A DNA stretch of 64,000 nucleotides from Pseudanabaena sp. UWO311 (lineage in GTDB: Bacteria; Cyanobacteriota; Cyanobacteriia; Pseudanabaenales; Pseudanabaenaceae): positions 1-64,000 of the forward strand of contig NZ_SJEE01000017.1 of NCBI RefSeq assembly GCF_006937785.1, read 5' to 3'. This document shows positions 24,307 to 32,437 of this stretch, in pieces. Every line of letters starts with the position of its first letter. The first letter of the stretch is position 1. The translations under genes and the position numbers were made by a program. Below the pieces are notes generated by a model. That model was given only the letters and a program-made list of their open reading frames with translations, was not told where the DNA came from and made no database searches.

Positions 24307-24609
24307 GACAGAGGCTATTGACTGGTTATGATACTAGTAATTGATTGGGCGATCTCATGGCAACTTATAGACTAGAAGATCGATGCGATCGCCCATTTAT
24401 GATGACCGCAACCAAAGCCAAACTTTAAACGGGGGTAATAGGTGATATTTTGATTTATTAGGCGATAAAGTGTCGTCACACTTAAGGGAATTGGTATTAA
24501 TCTAGAAAACAAAAAAGAAGTAGAGCGTTTAACGCTCTACTTCTTTTTTGTTATGAAATCTATGGATTTAATTTAAAAGCAATGCTCTTAAGTTAAAGCT
24601 TCTAAAGAT
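24307..24609. other. intergenic with degenerate island repeats and a terminator
   Basis: 24317-24393 is a diverged copy of the 23841-23909 repeat (TATTGACTGGTTA then GGGCGATCTCATGGCAACT). GATTTATTAGGCGAT at about 24452 is a further fragment. A perfect palindrome at 24509-24552 (22-bp arms, GAAGTAGAGCG and complement) is a terminator, probably for psaFJ. No gene. Confidence 0.6.
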
Positions 24610-24726
24610 TTAGAAAGGAAATGTCAAGGTGTCTGGGAATAAGCGGTTAGCTTCGATCAATACACCAGCGGTGATTGTAAGCCATACAGCAGCCAAGACA
24701 GGAGCAGAAGATAAAAAGCCGTTCAA
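24610..24726 (-). CDS. psaJ: photosystem I subunit IX (PsaJ)
   Basis: 38 aa: [18 protein letters not shown], then [14 protein letters not shown] and TLTFPF. One membrane helix, matching PsaJ, which binds next to PsaF at the photosystem I periphery. It starts at TTG 24726 with AAAGGAG upstream; there is no ATG, so gene callers may miss it. It lies 101 bp downstream of psaF in the same direction, the usual psaFJ operon. Confidence 0.9.
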   Translation of the reverse strand: MNGFLSSAPVLAAVWLTITAGVLIEANRLFPDTLTFPF

Positions 24727-24827
24727 TGGAGTTCTCCTTTTAGATAGTTTTGATTTTTCCCCAGAGCACTAAAACATTTGTCGCAACACTCTGGAAAAGT
24801 TAGCAAAGCGATCGCTAGATTTAGAAA

Positions 24828-25403
24828 CTAGCGAGGCGAAACGGTAACTTCATTTTCAGGAGCCAACAGTTCACCAGTGCCAAACTCTTTGAGCGCGGCA
24901 AGGGGCCATGCAAAGCCAGTCAGCATACATTTAACAGCAAGAGGAAGATCGATGATGATTTCCTTTTGAGTTGCGGTTGCTGGATCTTTACGAATTGCAA
25001 TCAGATAAGCACGACCAACCCAGCCGATCCAACCTGTGATGAATAGAAACATCAAGGCGGGAATGGTGAATTCGCCAGCGTGACTCCAACGACCATCGCT
25101 GATCAAGTGAGGTAAGCCATCTTCACCGCAAAGCAAGCCAGAGCTAGCATATTTTGCAAAGCGAGCTTCGGTTTGAGCAATTTTACCTTTGAGGTATTCA
25201 GCAGGGCCGCTACCAGCTTTGAAGTTAGCTAGACGGGCTGTGTAACCATCAACTTCAGTTTGCAAGCGATCTTGAAAAGCAGAAGAGGTGGCACAAGGAG
25301 TCAAAGCATTGAATGAGAATTCTGCGTATGCAGCAGGGGTTGCAGCAAGGCTAATGCCAAACCACAGGCTAATAACTAGAATGAGAGCAAAAAGTCTTTT
25401 CAT
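24828..25403 (-). CDS. psaF: photosystem I subunit III (PsaF)
   Basis: 191 aa. The N-terminal signal peptide ([25 protein letters not shown]) directs it to the thylakoid lumen. The mature part has [34 protein letters not shown] and [20 protein letters not shown], all diagnostic for PsaF, which docks plastocyanin or cytochrome c6. Operon with psaJ. Divergent from tsaD, an arrangement often seen in cyanobacteria. Confidence 0.97.
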   Translation of the reverse strand: MKRLFALILVISLWFGISLAATPAAYAEFSFNALTPCATSSAFQDRLQTEVDGYTARLANFKAGSGPAEYLKGKIAQTEARFAKYASSGLLCGEDGLPHLISDGRWSHAGEFTIPALMFLFITGWIGWVGRAYLIAIRKDPATATQKEIIIDLPLAVKCMLTGFAWPLAALKEFGTGELLAPENEVTVSPR

Positions 25404-25536
25404 GGACTGACCTTAATTTACCTTTGATAAGATAGGCAAAAATAACGAGATTTTCGTTTGAGAACTTAGCCTCAGATCCTATATCAGCGATCGCGCCTTG
25501 GTAAAGCAATCTTCACATCCTGTAAAGTAAATTATC

Positions 25537-25585
25537 AATTAAGATGATCTAACTGCCGCGACGCGGCAGTTAGATCATCTTAATT
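25537..25585. terminator. hairpin between psaF and tsaD, apex GC-GAC-GC
   Basis: Perfect 23-bp arms. It lies between divergent genes, directly upstream of the tsaD start (25597), so it cannot end either gene. It would sit in the tsaD leader. Confidence 0.65.
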
Positions 25586-25596
25586 TTTGTTTAGAA

Positions 25597-26622
25597 ATGC
25601 CTACTATTCTTGCGATCGAATCTAGCTGTGATGAAACTGCGGCGGCAGTTGTATGCGATCGCCAAATTCTCAGCAGTGTGGTTTCATCGCAAATTTTAAC
25701 CCATGCGCTGTATGGCGGCGTTGTGCCTGAGATTGCGGCGCGGCAACATGTGGAGACGATTAATCCTGCGATCGCCCTTGCCTATCACGAATCAGGAAAA
25801 ACATGGGCTGAGATTGACGGGATTGCGGTGACGACTGCACCAGGGCTGATTGGCTCGCTGATGATCGGTGTGACGGCGGCAAAAACTCTAGCGATGTTAC
25901 ATAAAAAGCCTTTGATAGCGGTGCATCACCTTGAGGGGCATATCTGTTCGGCTTTATTGGCTGATCCAACTTTAGAGCCGCCATTTTTATGTCTATTAGT
26001 TTCAGGGGGACATAGCAGCATTATTTTAGTCAAGGACTATACCGACTATCAGGTAATGGGCAAAACTCGCGATGATGCGGCGGGTGAGGCGTTTGATAAA
26101 GTTGCGCGATTGCTAGGTTTAGGCTATCCAGGGGGGCCAGCAATTGACAAGATTGCGATCGCGGGAGATCCCAAGGCATACAAATTACCGCAAGGGCGCA
26201 TTCCTGATTTCCCCTATGACTCTAGCTTTAGCGGTTTAAAAACAGCAGTATTGCGCTTGACCCAAAAGCTTAGTCCCAATGGTGAAGAGTTACCGATCGC
26301 GGATATTGCTGCCAGTTTTCAAGAAACAGTCGCTACTGCTCTAGTAACTCGCACGGTTAAATGTGCAGTTGAACACAACTTATCAACAATCGTGGCGGTT
26401 GGTGGTGTAGCGGCAAATAGTGCTTTGCGATCGCGCCTTGTGACCAGTGCCGCAGAGCATAACATTCGGGCTGTTTTTCCGCCTTTGAGCTTATGTACGG
26501 ACAATGCAGCGATGATTGGCTGTGCAGGAGCTATTCATCTCGCTCGTGGCGAAACTTCATCCATGAATATTGCGACGCGATCGCGCCTCAATCTCGAAGA
26601 TTGCCAAAGCTTGTATACATGA
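25597..26622 (+). CDS. tsaD: tRNA N6-threonylcarbamoyladenosine synthase subunit TsaD
   Basis: 341 aa, an ASKHA-fold protein that transfers the threonylcarbamoyl group to A37 of ANN-decoding tRNAs, together with TsaB and TsaE. Motifs: [28 protein letters not shown] (metal-binding histidines), [29 protein letters not shown] and [12 protein letters not shown] 25597. Full length. Confidence 0.97.
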   Translation: MPTILAIESSCDETAAAVVCDRQILSSVVSSQILTHALYGGVVPEIAARQHVETINPAIALAYHESGKTWAEIDGIAVTTAPGLIGSLMIGVTAAKTLAMLHKKPLIAVHHLEGHICSALLADPTLEPPFLCLLVSGGHSSIILVKDYTDYQVMGKTRDDAAGEAFDKVARLLGLGYPGGPAIDKIAIAGDPKAYKLPQGRIPDFPYDSSFSGLKTAVLRLTQKLSPNGEELPIADIAASFQETVATALVTRTVKCAVEHNLSTIVAVGGVAANSALRSRLVTSAAEHNIRAVFPPLSLCTDNAAMIGCAGAIHLARGETSSMNIATRSRLNLEDCQSLYT

Positions 26623-26627
26623 AACAT

Positions 26628-26682
26628 AAAACCCAATAATCGATTGGCGGCGCTCCGCGCCGCCAATCGATTATTGGGTTTT
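26628..26682. terminator. long hairpin, 26-bp perfect arms
   Basis: Outer module AAAACCC, inner GGCGGCGC, loop TCC. It sits between the convergent tsaD and acyltransferase genes and can serve both strands. Confidence 0.75.
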
Positions 26683-26709
26683 GATTTGTCCGAAAACAAG
26701 TGACTGTAG

Positions 26710-28095
26710 CTATATAGCCGATGGCACGACCAAATCTTTCATCGCACGATGAATATCTTCAGTGAGTTTGCGGGTGCATTCCTTGGAGGCGGCTCGGCTA
26801 GATTGATATTCGGCTAGATGCTCCGACACTGATAAAGGTTCGGCAACTGAGATTGTTAATTTGCGATCGCCAAAATTAGGAGTTTCTTTAAAAGCAGAAT
26901 CTTGATTTCGCTCGGTGACGCGCTGTAACACGCTCCACATTAATTTCAAAACTTCAATATAGCGACTAGGGCTAGGATGCTGGCGAACATAGTCACTGGT
27001 GACACCGATGATACTTTCAGCGATTCGCATATGCCAGTTACTATAGCTAGCTTCGAGCGCTAATTGATCAGCAAAGCCTCGCTCTACCCCAGATAACTTT
27101 TCAATATCCTGAATGTCATTACGAAAAATCCGATCCCATCCTGCCTGTTCGAGACGACGGCAGCGATCAATTGGTGAACCCTTTGCTTTGATCCCAAAAC
27201 TCATTTCCGCGACACTCAAAATGCGATCAGCTAGTTCCTCCAAATTCGCTGCTAAATTATCGGGATTGGTATTCTCGCTGTTAATTTTGGCATAGTTGCC
27301 GTAGAAAGCTTTGTAATAATCGCTAACCCATTTCACTAGATAACTACCCAAATCGTAAAGTCTTTGATAGCGGTTATCAGGCGTAATCGCGGGTTTAATA
27401 ATTCCACACTCTTTTTCAATCGTGATGATTGTTTGATCGATTTTTCCCCAAGCCTTAGTCGAATATTCGTATTGAATCCCCACAGGAATGATTAACATTT
27501 CCTCTGTACGCCCTTCTTTGAGCAAATCCTCGGCAGCCCAAAAACCAATCTGAGCAATTCCTGGTTCTAGTTCAGCAACCGTTTCACTTTTGCCATTTGT
27601 ACCACCTTCAGGAGCCATCGAGAGAGGCACATCACCATGCGTAATTTGTTTGCGCATCCAACTTAGTGCGAGGCGATCGAGCTTACCGCGAAAAATGGAA
27701 ATCCCTCCTAATGCTGGAAATAACCAATTGACGTAATCTCCAGCCCATAGAGAAATGCCGCGATCGTACACAAACCCACTATGGGGCAATGCAGTTAACT
27801 TGATGCCCATATCTCTTGCCTCTTCTGGCACAGCGTAGGCAAGCAAATACAACATTGCAAAGGGATCATCCGTGGTGGGATGACGAAAAGCAAGCATATA
27901 ACGAGCTTTGCCATCCTGAAACTTTTTTGTAGCTTCAACAAGGCGATCGATATAGCGGGTTTCAATCTGCTTGATGCCACATTGCCACCGCAACCAAAAT
28001 GGCGTTAATATTCGTATGATTTTTAATATGAATTTATTGGCTTTGGGCGGATAAACCTTGAGAGGTGGTTGAACGCGAGTCAGATCTACTGCCAT
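26710..28095 (-). CDS. PlsC-like acyltransferase family protein
   Basis: 461 aa. The N-terminal half carries acyltransferase motifs: FRHPTTDDPFAML (HX4D-like), FRGKLDRLALSW and MAPEGGTNGKSE. These fit the glycerol-phosphate acyltransferase superfamily. The C-terminal ~200 residues are helical and unassigned. The substrate is unknown. I chose ATG 28095 (MAVDLTRVQPP), which has AAGGAAATC before it, over an upstream in-frame start at 28137. Confidence 0.8.
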   Translation of the reverse strand: MAVDLTRVQPPLKVYPPKANKFILKIIRILTPFWLRWQCGIKQIETRYIDRLVEATKKFQDGKARYMLAFRHPTTDDPFAMLYLLAYAVPEEARDMGIKLTALPHSGFVYDRGISLWAGDYVNWLFPALGGISIFRGKLDRLALSWMRKQITHGDVPLSMAPEGGTNGKSETVAELEPGIAQIGFWAAEDLLKEGRTEEMLIIPVGIQYEYSTKAWGKIDQTIITIEKECGIIKPAITPDNRYQRLYDLGSYLVKWVSDYYKAFYGNYAKINSENTNPDNLAANLEELADRILSVAEMSFGIKAKGSPIDRCRRLEQAGWDRIFRNDIQDIEKLSGVERGFADQLALEASYSNWHMRIAESIIGVTSDYVRQHPSPSRYIEVLKLMWSVLQRVTERNQDSAFKETPNFGDRKLTISVAEPLSVSEHLAEYQSSRAASKECTRKLTEDIHRAMKDLVVPSAI

Positions 28096-28865
28096 GATTT
28101 CCTTTGTGTGTACAGCAATACGAATTAAAACACGCAAAGCGTATCTCCGCGATTTTAGCTTTTTTTACAAACTAAATAATCATTTCAGCCAAAGAGCTAT
28201 TGATTTTTGAAGGACAATAGATGAATATTTCTAAATATTTTTATAATTATTTTGGTTAAGCTGATCAATAAACTCTATGCTGACAAATATACCTGTGGTA
28301 ATGGGCGATTTTGGTGCGTATTTGCAATCTAGTGGCAGACATTTGCAATGGATTGCACCAAAGAGGAACACCAAGTTTCGGACGATCGCATGGTCAAGTG
28401 GCACGATGTTACTTTTGCGAGTATTACTGCCTAATCGCAAATATGCAGTGGCAAGAATATACTGCGCCACTCATGAAATTTTAAAGAAAACTTATCAATA
28501 CCTGATCAATGGCGATCGCATATCAGTAAAGCTTGGTTTTCAGTTGACGCGATCGATGTGGTGCACAATTCCTCAGGTATAAAAAATTAAAAGCTTTGCA
28601 AAGCAAAGCTTTTGCCTTTTAGCTGGAGCGCAAACCGCTATACACTAAAAGTAATAGCTGATGTTACGTGAAACACAGATGATAGATCTGTTGCTGCTAG
28701 TGTGACAGAGCAAGCACGGGGGCATTGCCCCTACCTAAATAATTTAGATTTTGTAGGGGCTGCGCCCCCGTGCCAGCCCTAGATCTAAGCTATGACAGGA
28801 ATTCTTGCGACGTAACATCAGTTAATTACGTGACAAATTGCGGCATCCAAGGTCAACACTGGTAT
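28096..28865. other. 770-bp region without a confident gene
   Basis: It contains the divergent promoter area. A weak 101-codon ORF on the plus strand (28277-28582) and an overlapping minus ORF show no recognisable motif. A short hairpin lies at about 28588-28618 (AAAAGCTTTGC-AAA and complement). A MITE occupies 28658-28821, up to the carbonic anhydrase leader. I do not call a gene here. Confidence 0.5.
28658..28821. mobile_element. 164-bp MITE upstream of carbonic anhydrase
   Basis: 12-bp terminal inverted repeats CTGATGTTACGT (28658-28669) and ACGTAACATCAG (28810-28821). Inside, GCACGGGGGCATTGCCCCTA (from 28714) and TAGGGGCTGCGCCCCCGTGC (28754-28773) form a nested inverted repeat. It ends 44 bp before the icfA ATG. 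Non-coding. Confidence 0.75.
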
Positions 28866-29660
28866 ATGAGAAAGCTACTAAAGGGTTTACACAAGTTTCA
28901 ATCGTCCTATTTCCCTGCCAATCAAGAGATTTTTGAACAACTCGCCGATGGACAAAAGCCGCGTGTGTTGTTTATTACCTGCTCAGATTCGCGGATAGTG
29001 CCCCATCTCATTACCCAGTCAGGTGTTGGCGAACTGTTTGTCATCCGTAATGCAGGTAACTTAGTGCCGCCATTTGGAGCTGCTAATGGTGGTGAAGGCG
29101 CTGCGATCGAATATGCGATCCATGCGCTGGGGATCGAGCAGGTCATTATCTGTGGGCATTCTAACTGTGGGGCGATGAAAGGGTTGCTCAAGTTAGAAAA
29201 ACTAAGAACCGAGATGCCTTTGGTCTATGAATGGCTGCAACATGCTGAGTCAACTCGCCGCTTGATTCAAGAAAATTATGCTGACGTTAAAGGTGAAGAA
29301 CTGATGGCGATCACGATGGCAGAGAATGTCGTCACTCAGATCGAAAACCTAAAAACCTATCCAGTAATTCGCTCTAAATTGCATCAAAACAAGATGTCAA
29401 TCTACGGATGGATTTATGACATTGAGTCAGGTGAAGTCCTTGCCTACAATCCTGAGACCGATGATTTTGAGGTTCCACAAACTTTGTTAGCCAATCCCAA
29501 CGGCTCGTCAAGTGAAAACTTTACTCATACTGATGCTCCTCCCATTCCATCGGCGTATCAGAATGGTTCACAGCAAGTAGAGACTAAAAATGCTGGAGAT
29601 TTACCTTCATGGATGTCTCCTGAGCAAGCTAATCGCATCTATCGCGGTTCAGCAAGATAA
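28866..29660 (+). CDS. icfA: carboxysomal beta-carbonic anhydrase
   Basis: 264 aa. Interconverts CO2 and bicarbonate; in beta-carboxysomes this supplies Rubisco with CO2. Zinc ligands are C39 (FITCSDSR, with D41/R43), H98 and C101 (CGHSNCGAMKG). The C-terminal tail WMSPEQANRIYRGSAR closely matches the tail of Synechococcus IcfA/CcaA, where it mediates carboxysome association. ATG 28866 (MRKLLKGLHKF) matches homologue starts; the upstream ORF extension lies in the MITE and is not real. Synonym ccaA. Confidence 0.93.
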   Translation: MRKLLKGLHKFQSSYFPANQEIFEQLADGQKPRVLFITCSDSRIVPHLITQSGVGELFVIRNAGNLVPPFGAANGGEGAAIEYAIHALGIEQVIICGHSNCGAMKGLLKLEKLRTEMPLVYEWLQHAESTRRLIQENYADVKGEELMAITMAENVVTQIENLKTYPVIRSKLHQNKMSIYGWIYDIESGEVLAYNPETDDFEVPQTLLANPNGSSSENFTHTDAPPIPSAYQNGSQQVETKNAGDLPSWMSPEQANRIYRGSAR

Positions 29661-29698
29661 TTAAAGACGGTGCAAAGCACCGTCTTTAATTATCTTGC
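29652..29698. terminator. hairpin overlapping icfA stop, apex GC-AAA-GC
   Basis: Perfect 22-bp arms. The left arm contains the last codons and stop of icfA, so the coding end itself is part of the palindrome. Confidence 0.7.
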
Positions 29699-29783
29699 CA
29701 CGCAAATTTATCCGATAATCAAACAAAATATAAATTAAGGTTTTGATTGATTTATGCTCCCAGCAATTTATTTCTGAAAGACC

Positions 29784-29965
29784 GTAGGGGCATAGCATTT
29801 GCGCCACAATTTTACAAATCATCACAGAAATCTTGATCCGCAAATGCTATGCCCTCTTTGCTTTTGCAGATAATTTGTCCCTACGTTGCAAGGTTTTGGG
29901 CAGAGCCTTCCCAAAAAAAACTGCCTAGAAATTCATAAATTTCTGTGGGAATGCTCTGCCCCTAC
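29784..29965. mobile_element. 182-bp GTAGGGGCA-ended MITE
   Basis: GTAGGGGCATAGC at the left end faces GCTCTGCCCCTAC at the right. GCATAGCATTTGCG faces CGCAAATGCTATGC (29839-29852), and GGGCAGAGCCTTCCCA faces TGGGAATGCTCTGCCC. The ends resemble the inner repeat of the MITE at 28658-28821. It fills most of the 368-bp gap between icfA and arsR. Confidence 0.65.
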
Positions 29966-30028
29966 AGTTCTATATCTATGGGCGCGAATCATTAATGACA
30001 TTAACAAAACCTGCACTTCGTAAAGGTT

Positions 30029-30331
30029 CTACTTGATAGCATCCAAAATAGAATTTAGTAAATTGGGAAACCTTGCATTTAAATCCTCTCGACGCAGAGA
30101 ATTATAATGTTGAGTCCCTTCTAATCGCGTATACATAATGCCTGTATCTCGCAAAACCTTATAGTGGTGGGATTGTGTAGATTTGCTCATTTCCAAACAA
30201 AATTCGCCACAGGTAATCTCTTTTTTGGTTGCCAACATTTTGACAATTTGTAATCGCGTTGGATCGCTGAGTCCATAGAGAACGTCGGTTAAAGAAATAT
30301 TGTCGCGATCGGGGTGGTGATATTGGCGCAT
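30029..30331 (-). CDS. ArsR-family transcriptional regulator
   Basis: 100 aa, winged helix-turn-helix (LSDPTRLQIVKMLA, then EITCGEFCLEMSKSTQSHHYKVLRDTGIM). A likely repressor of the divergent ene-reductase and of itself through the palindrome at 30401-30458. Only one or two Cys residues (ITCGEFCL), so sensing may be thiol- or electrophile-based rather than by a metal site; this is inference. ATG 30331. Confidence 0.9.
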   Translation of the reverse strand: MRQYHHPDRDNISLTDVLYGLSDPTRLQIVKMLATKKEITCGEFCLEMSKSTQSHHYKVLRDTGIMYTRLEGTQHYNSLRREDLNARFPNLLNSILDAIK

Positions 30332-30342
30332 TACAAAAAGCC

Positions 30343-30397
30343 GAGAAAATTAAGACAATAAAAATGGCAAAGCCATTTTTATTGTCTTAATTTTCTC
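30343..30397. repeat. 26-bp-arm hairpin in arsR leader
   Basis: Perfect arms (GAGAAAATTAAGACAATA start) with a 3-nt AAA loop and apex GC-AAA-GC. Unusually for this hairpin family it lies just upstream of a start codon, between the putative arsR promoter and arsR. Confidence 0.75.
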
Positions 30398-30400
30398 ATA

Positions 30401-30458
30401 ATGTTGCATAAATTTCTATTGTTCGCATATAATCGAACAATAGAAATTTATGCAACAT
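30401..30458. promoter_or_regulatory. 25-bp perfect palindrome: divergent promoter and ArsR operator
   Basis: Arms 30401-30425 and 30434-30458 around CATATAAT. Rightward it contains TTGCAT (30404-30409), 18 bp, then TATAAT (30428-30433). Leftward the symmetric TTGCAT is followed by TATATG. RNA polymerase sites for both genes therefore lie inside the palindrome, as expected for an operator that silences both directions. Binding by the ArsR protein is inferred. Confidence 0.7.
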
Positions 30459-30470
30459 CACATTATCCCT

Positions 30471-31553
30471 ATGAGCGCTCCTCTTCTATCTTCGGTTAAG
30501 CTCGGTCGTTATACATTGCCAAATCGGATTGTGATGGCTCCTTTAACTCGCAATCGCGCTGCTGCTGGCAACGTCCCCACAGCTTTAAATGCCTTGCATT
30601 ATCAGCAACGGGCTTCGGCAGGATTGCTAATCACCGAAGCGTCGCAGGTTTGTCCACAGGGTCAAGGATATCCAAATACTCCAGGGATTTATTCTGATGA
30701 ACAAGTCTCAGGCTGGCGCTTGGTAACGGAGGCAGTTCATGCAAAAGGTGGCAAAATCTTTTTGCAACTTTGGCATGTGGGTAGAATTTCGCATCCAGAT
30801 TTTCAGCCCAATGGCGAGTTGCCCGTGGCTCCATCAGCGATCGCACCCGAAGGAGAAATCTTTACCTATACAGGCATGAAACCTTATGTCACGCCTCGCG
30901 CTTTGGAATTAGAAGAGATTCCTCAAATCATCGAACAATATCGCCTCGGTGCAAAGAATGCTCTAGAAGCTGGCTTTGATGGAGTAGAAATTCATAGTGC
31001 TAATGGATATCTATTAGATCAATTCTTGCAAGACAATACCAATCAGCGCACCGATATTTATGGTGGTTCAGTTGAGAATCGCGCCCGTCTATTATTGGAA
31101 GTAACAGAAGCGGTTGTAAGTGTATGGGGTAGCGATCGCGTAGGTGTGAGACTTTCTCCTAGTGGCACATTTGGTAGCGTGTATGATTCCAATCGCGCGG
31201 TGACTTTTGGGTATGCAGTTAAGGAACTAAACCGCTTTAATCTTGCCTATTTGCATTTAGTTGCGCCCAGAGTCGAAGGATTTGGCTCTGCTGAAGATCA
31301 ACCCGATCTTGGTGCTGACTTCTTCCGTCCTATTTTTAATAGCACGATTATTACTGCGGGTGGTTATAACCTTGAGACTGGAAACGCTGCGATCGCATCT
31401 GGTGCTGCTGATCTGGTTGCCTTTGGTCGTCTCTACATCGCTAACCCTGACCTAGTGGAACGTTTTGCTGCTAATGCACCTTTGAATACACCTGATCGCA
31501 ATACCTTCTACGGTGGTGATGAGAAAGGTTATACAGATTATCCAAGTCTATAA
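30471..31553 (+). CDS. old yellow enzyme family ene-reductase
   Basis: 360 aa, FMN-dependent alkene reductase of the NemA/OPR type. LGRYTLPNRIVMAPLTRNRA opens the TIM barrel. LWHVGRISHPDFQPNG, FDGVEIHSANGYLLDQFLQD, TNQRTDIYGGSVENRARLLLEV and ADLVAFGRLYIANPDLVERF complete the family pattern, with the catalytic pair in HSAN. It reduces electrophilic enones, maleimides and similar compounds. Divergent from arsR. I prefer ATG 30471; ATG 30450 lies inside the operator palindrome. Confidence 0.93.
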   Translation: MSAPLLSSVKLGRYTLPNRIVMAPLTRNRAAAGNVPTALNALHYQQRASAGLLITEASQVCPQGQGYPNTPGIYSDEQVSGWRLVTEAVHAKGGKIFLQLWHVGRISHPDFQPNGELPVAPSAIAPEGEIFTYTGMKPYVTPRALELEEIPQIIEQYRLGAKNALEAGFDGVEIHSANGYLLDQFLQDNTNQRTDIYGGSVENRARLLLEVTEAVVSVWGSDRVGVRLSPSGTFGSVYDSNRAVTFGYAVKELNRFNLAYLHLVAPRVEGFGSAEDQPDLGADFFRPIFNSTIITAGGYNLETGNAAIASGAADLVAFGRLYIANPDLVERFAANAPLNTPDRNTFYGGDEKGYTDYPSL

Positions 31554-31655
31554 ACAAGTAGAGATTGAGCTTTGCTCAATCTCTACTTGTTCTCGAAAAA
31601 GAACCAATAGTTTTGTGGCTCAGCTTTGCCTCTCCACAAAACTATTGGTTCTTTT
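31554..31655. terminator. two successive hairpins after ene-reductase
   Basis: 31554-31590: 17-bp perfect arms, apex GC-TTT-GC. 31596-31655: AAAAAGAACCAATAGTTTTG and its complement around a GGCTCAGCTTTGCCTCTCC-type interior, followed by a T run. Confidence 0.7.
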
Positions 31656-31845
31656 TTTGCATAATAGAAACAAATTTATGAGATCACATCTCAGTAATGA
31701 TCTAGATCGTTCATTACGGTAATTGCAATCGTGATTTTGAGTGTTTAAGATCCTTCATTTTCTATTGATTGAATCACAAATCAATTTAGCGATCGCATCG
31801 ACAATAGTGATATTCAAAATGTTATTCAGAACGAGGGGGACTACT

Positions 31846-32064
31846 ATGACACCTACACAAATAGCCAGAACCCAAGAATTACTGAGTGATCAACAGTTTC
31901 AGCTTTTCTTTAAACTCAGCAAAATTCGTGGATGGATGGGAGAACTCTATCTAGAACTTGTATTGTCCACTGAAGAAGTTGAATATATCCATCGTTCAGA
32001 AACTAATATCTGCAATTACCAAGATGAGGAAAGTAAACCGCTAACACCTTATCTAATGCGTTGA
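31846..32064 (+). CDS. small hypothetical protein
   Basis: 72 aa (TPTQIARTQELLSDQQFQLF, then KIRGWMGELYLELVLSTEEV). Not recognised. It is acidic and helical, with no membrane segment. ATG 31846 with GAGG upstream is better than the upstream in-frame ATG at 31741. Confidence 0.5.
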   Translation: MTPTQIARTQELLSDQQFQLFFKLSKIRGWMGELYLELVLSTEEVEYIHRSETNICNYQDEESKPLTPYLMR

Positions 32065-32437
32065 TTTTCCTGATAAAACCAAAAAGAGAATGGCGGCGCG
32101 AAACGTCGCCATTCTCTTTTTACATCCGATAAGCAGTCAATGATCAACTGAAAAACATTTCTCAGATTGAGCATTCAAGACATCGCAGTTTTTTCAATTT
32201 CCTCGTTAACCTTTTGGCTGGTTTGGTTGCCTATACCTATCGCGAGAACCTGCTTTGGATCTTCTCTTCAAAGGCTTGCCTGCTCTTCCTCCTGCTTGCT
32301 TTTAGTTCGTCGAACTCTCGTTAAATTAACCTAGCATATTTGAAGGGAAAATATTACCTGTCGGGTCAGGTATTAGCTCGGAGTGGTGAGTAAAGTATGG
32401 TAATGACACTACGTTAATAGAAAGATAGCTTCAGGAT
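32065..32437. other. intergenic: hairpin plus possible transposase scar
   Basis: A hairpin at about 32082-32120 (AAAAAGAGAATGGCG and complement) follows the small ORF. 32188-32305 may be a transposase remnant (separate entry). 32306-32437 shows nothing recognisable. Confidence 0.4.
32188..32305 (+). pseudogene. possible transposase C-terminal remnant
   Basis: Reads [17 protein letters not shown] in one frame, then, after a shift, [20 protein letters not shown] before TAG. The pattern [13 protein letters not shown]...KGLPALPP is reminiscent of the C-terminal end of some DDE transposases. No upstream part or terminal repeats seen. Weak call. Confidence 0.3.

Noticed and set aside
22131-24393. 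CRISPR array
   Set aside because: The repeats are 45-60 bp, few, separated by genes, and have no regular unique spacers.
28277-28582. 101-codon plus ORF upstream of carbonic anhydrase
   Set aside because: No motif or ribosome site, and an equally long ORF on the opposite strand; not called.
32065-32437. possible 6S, tmRNA or RNase P RNA in the ald/small-ORF gap
   Set aside because: No conserved core motif of any of these RNAs; part of it translates as a transposase-like tail instead.
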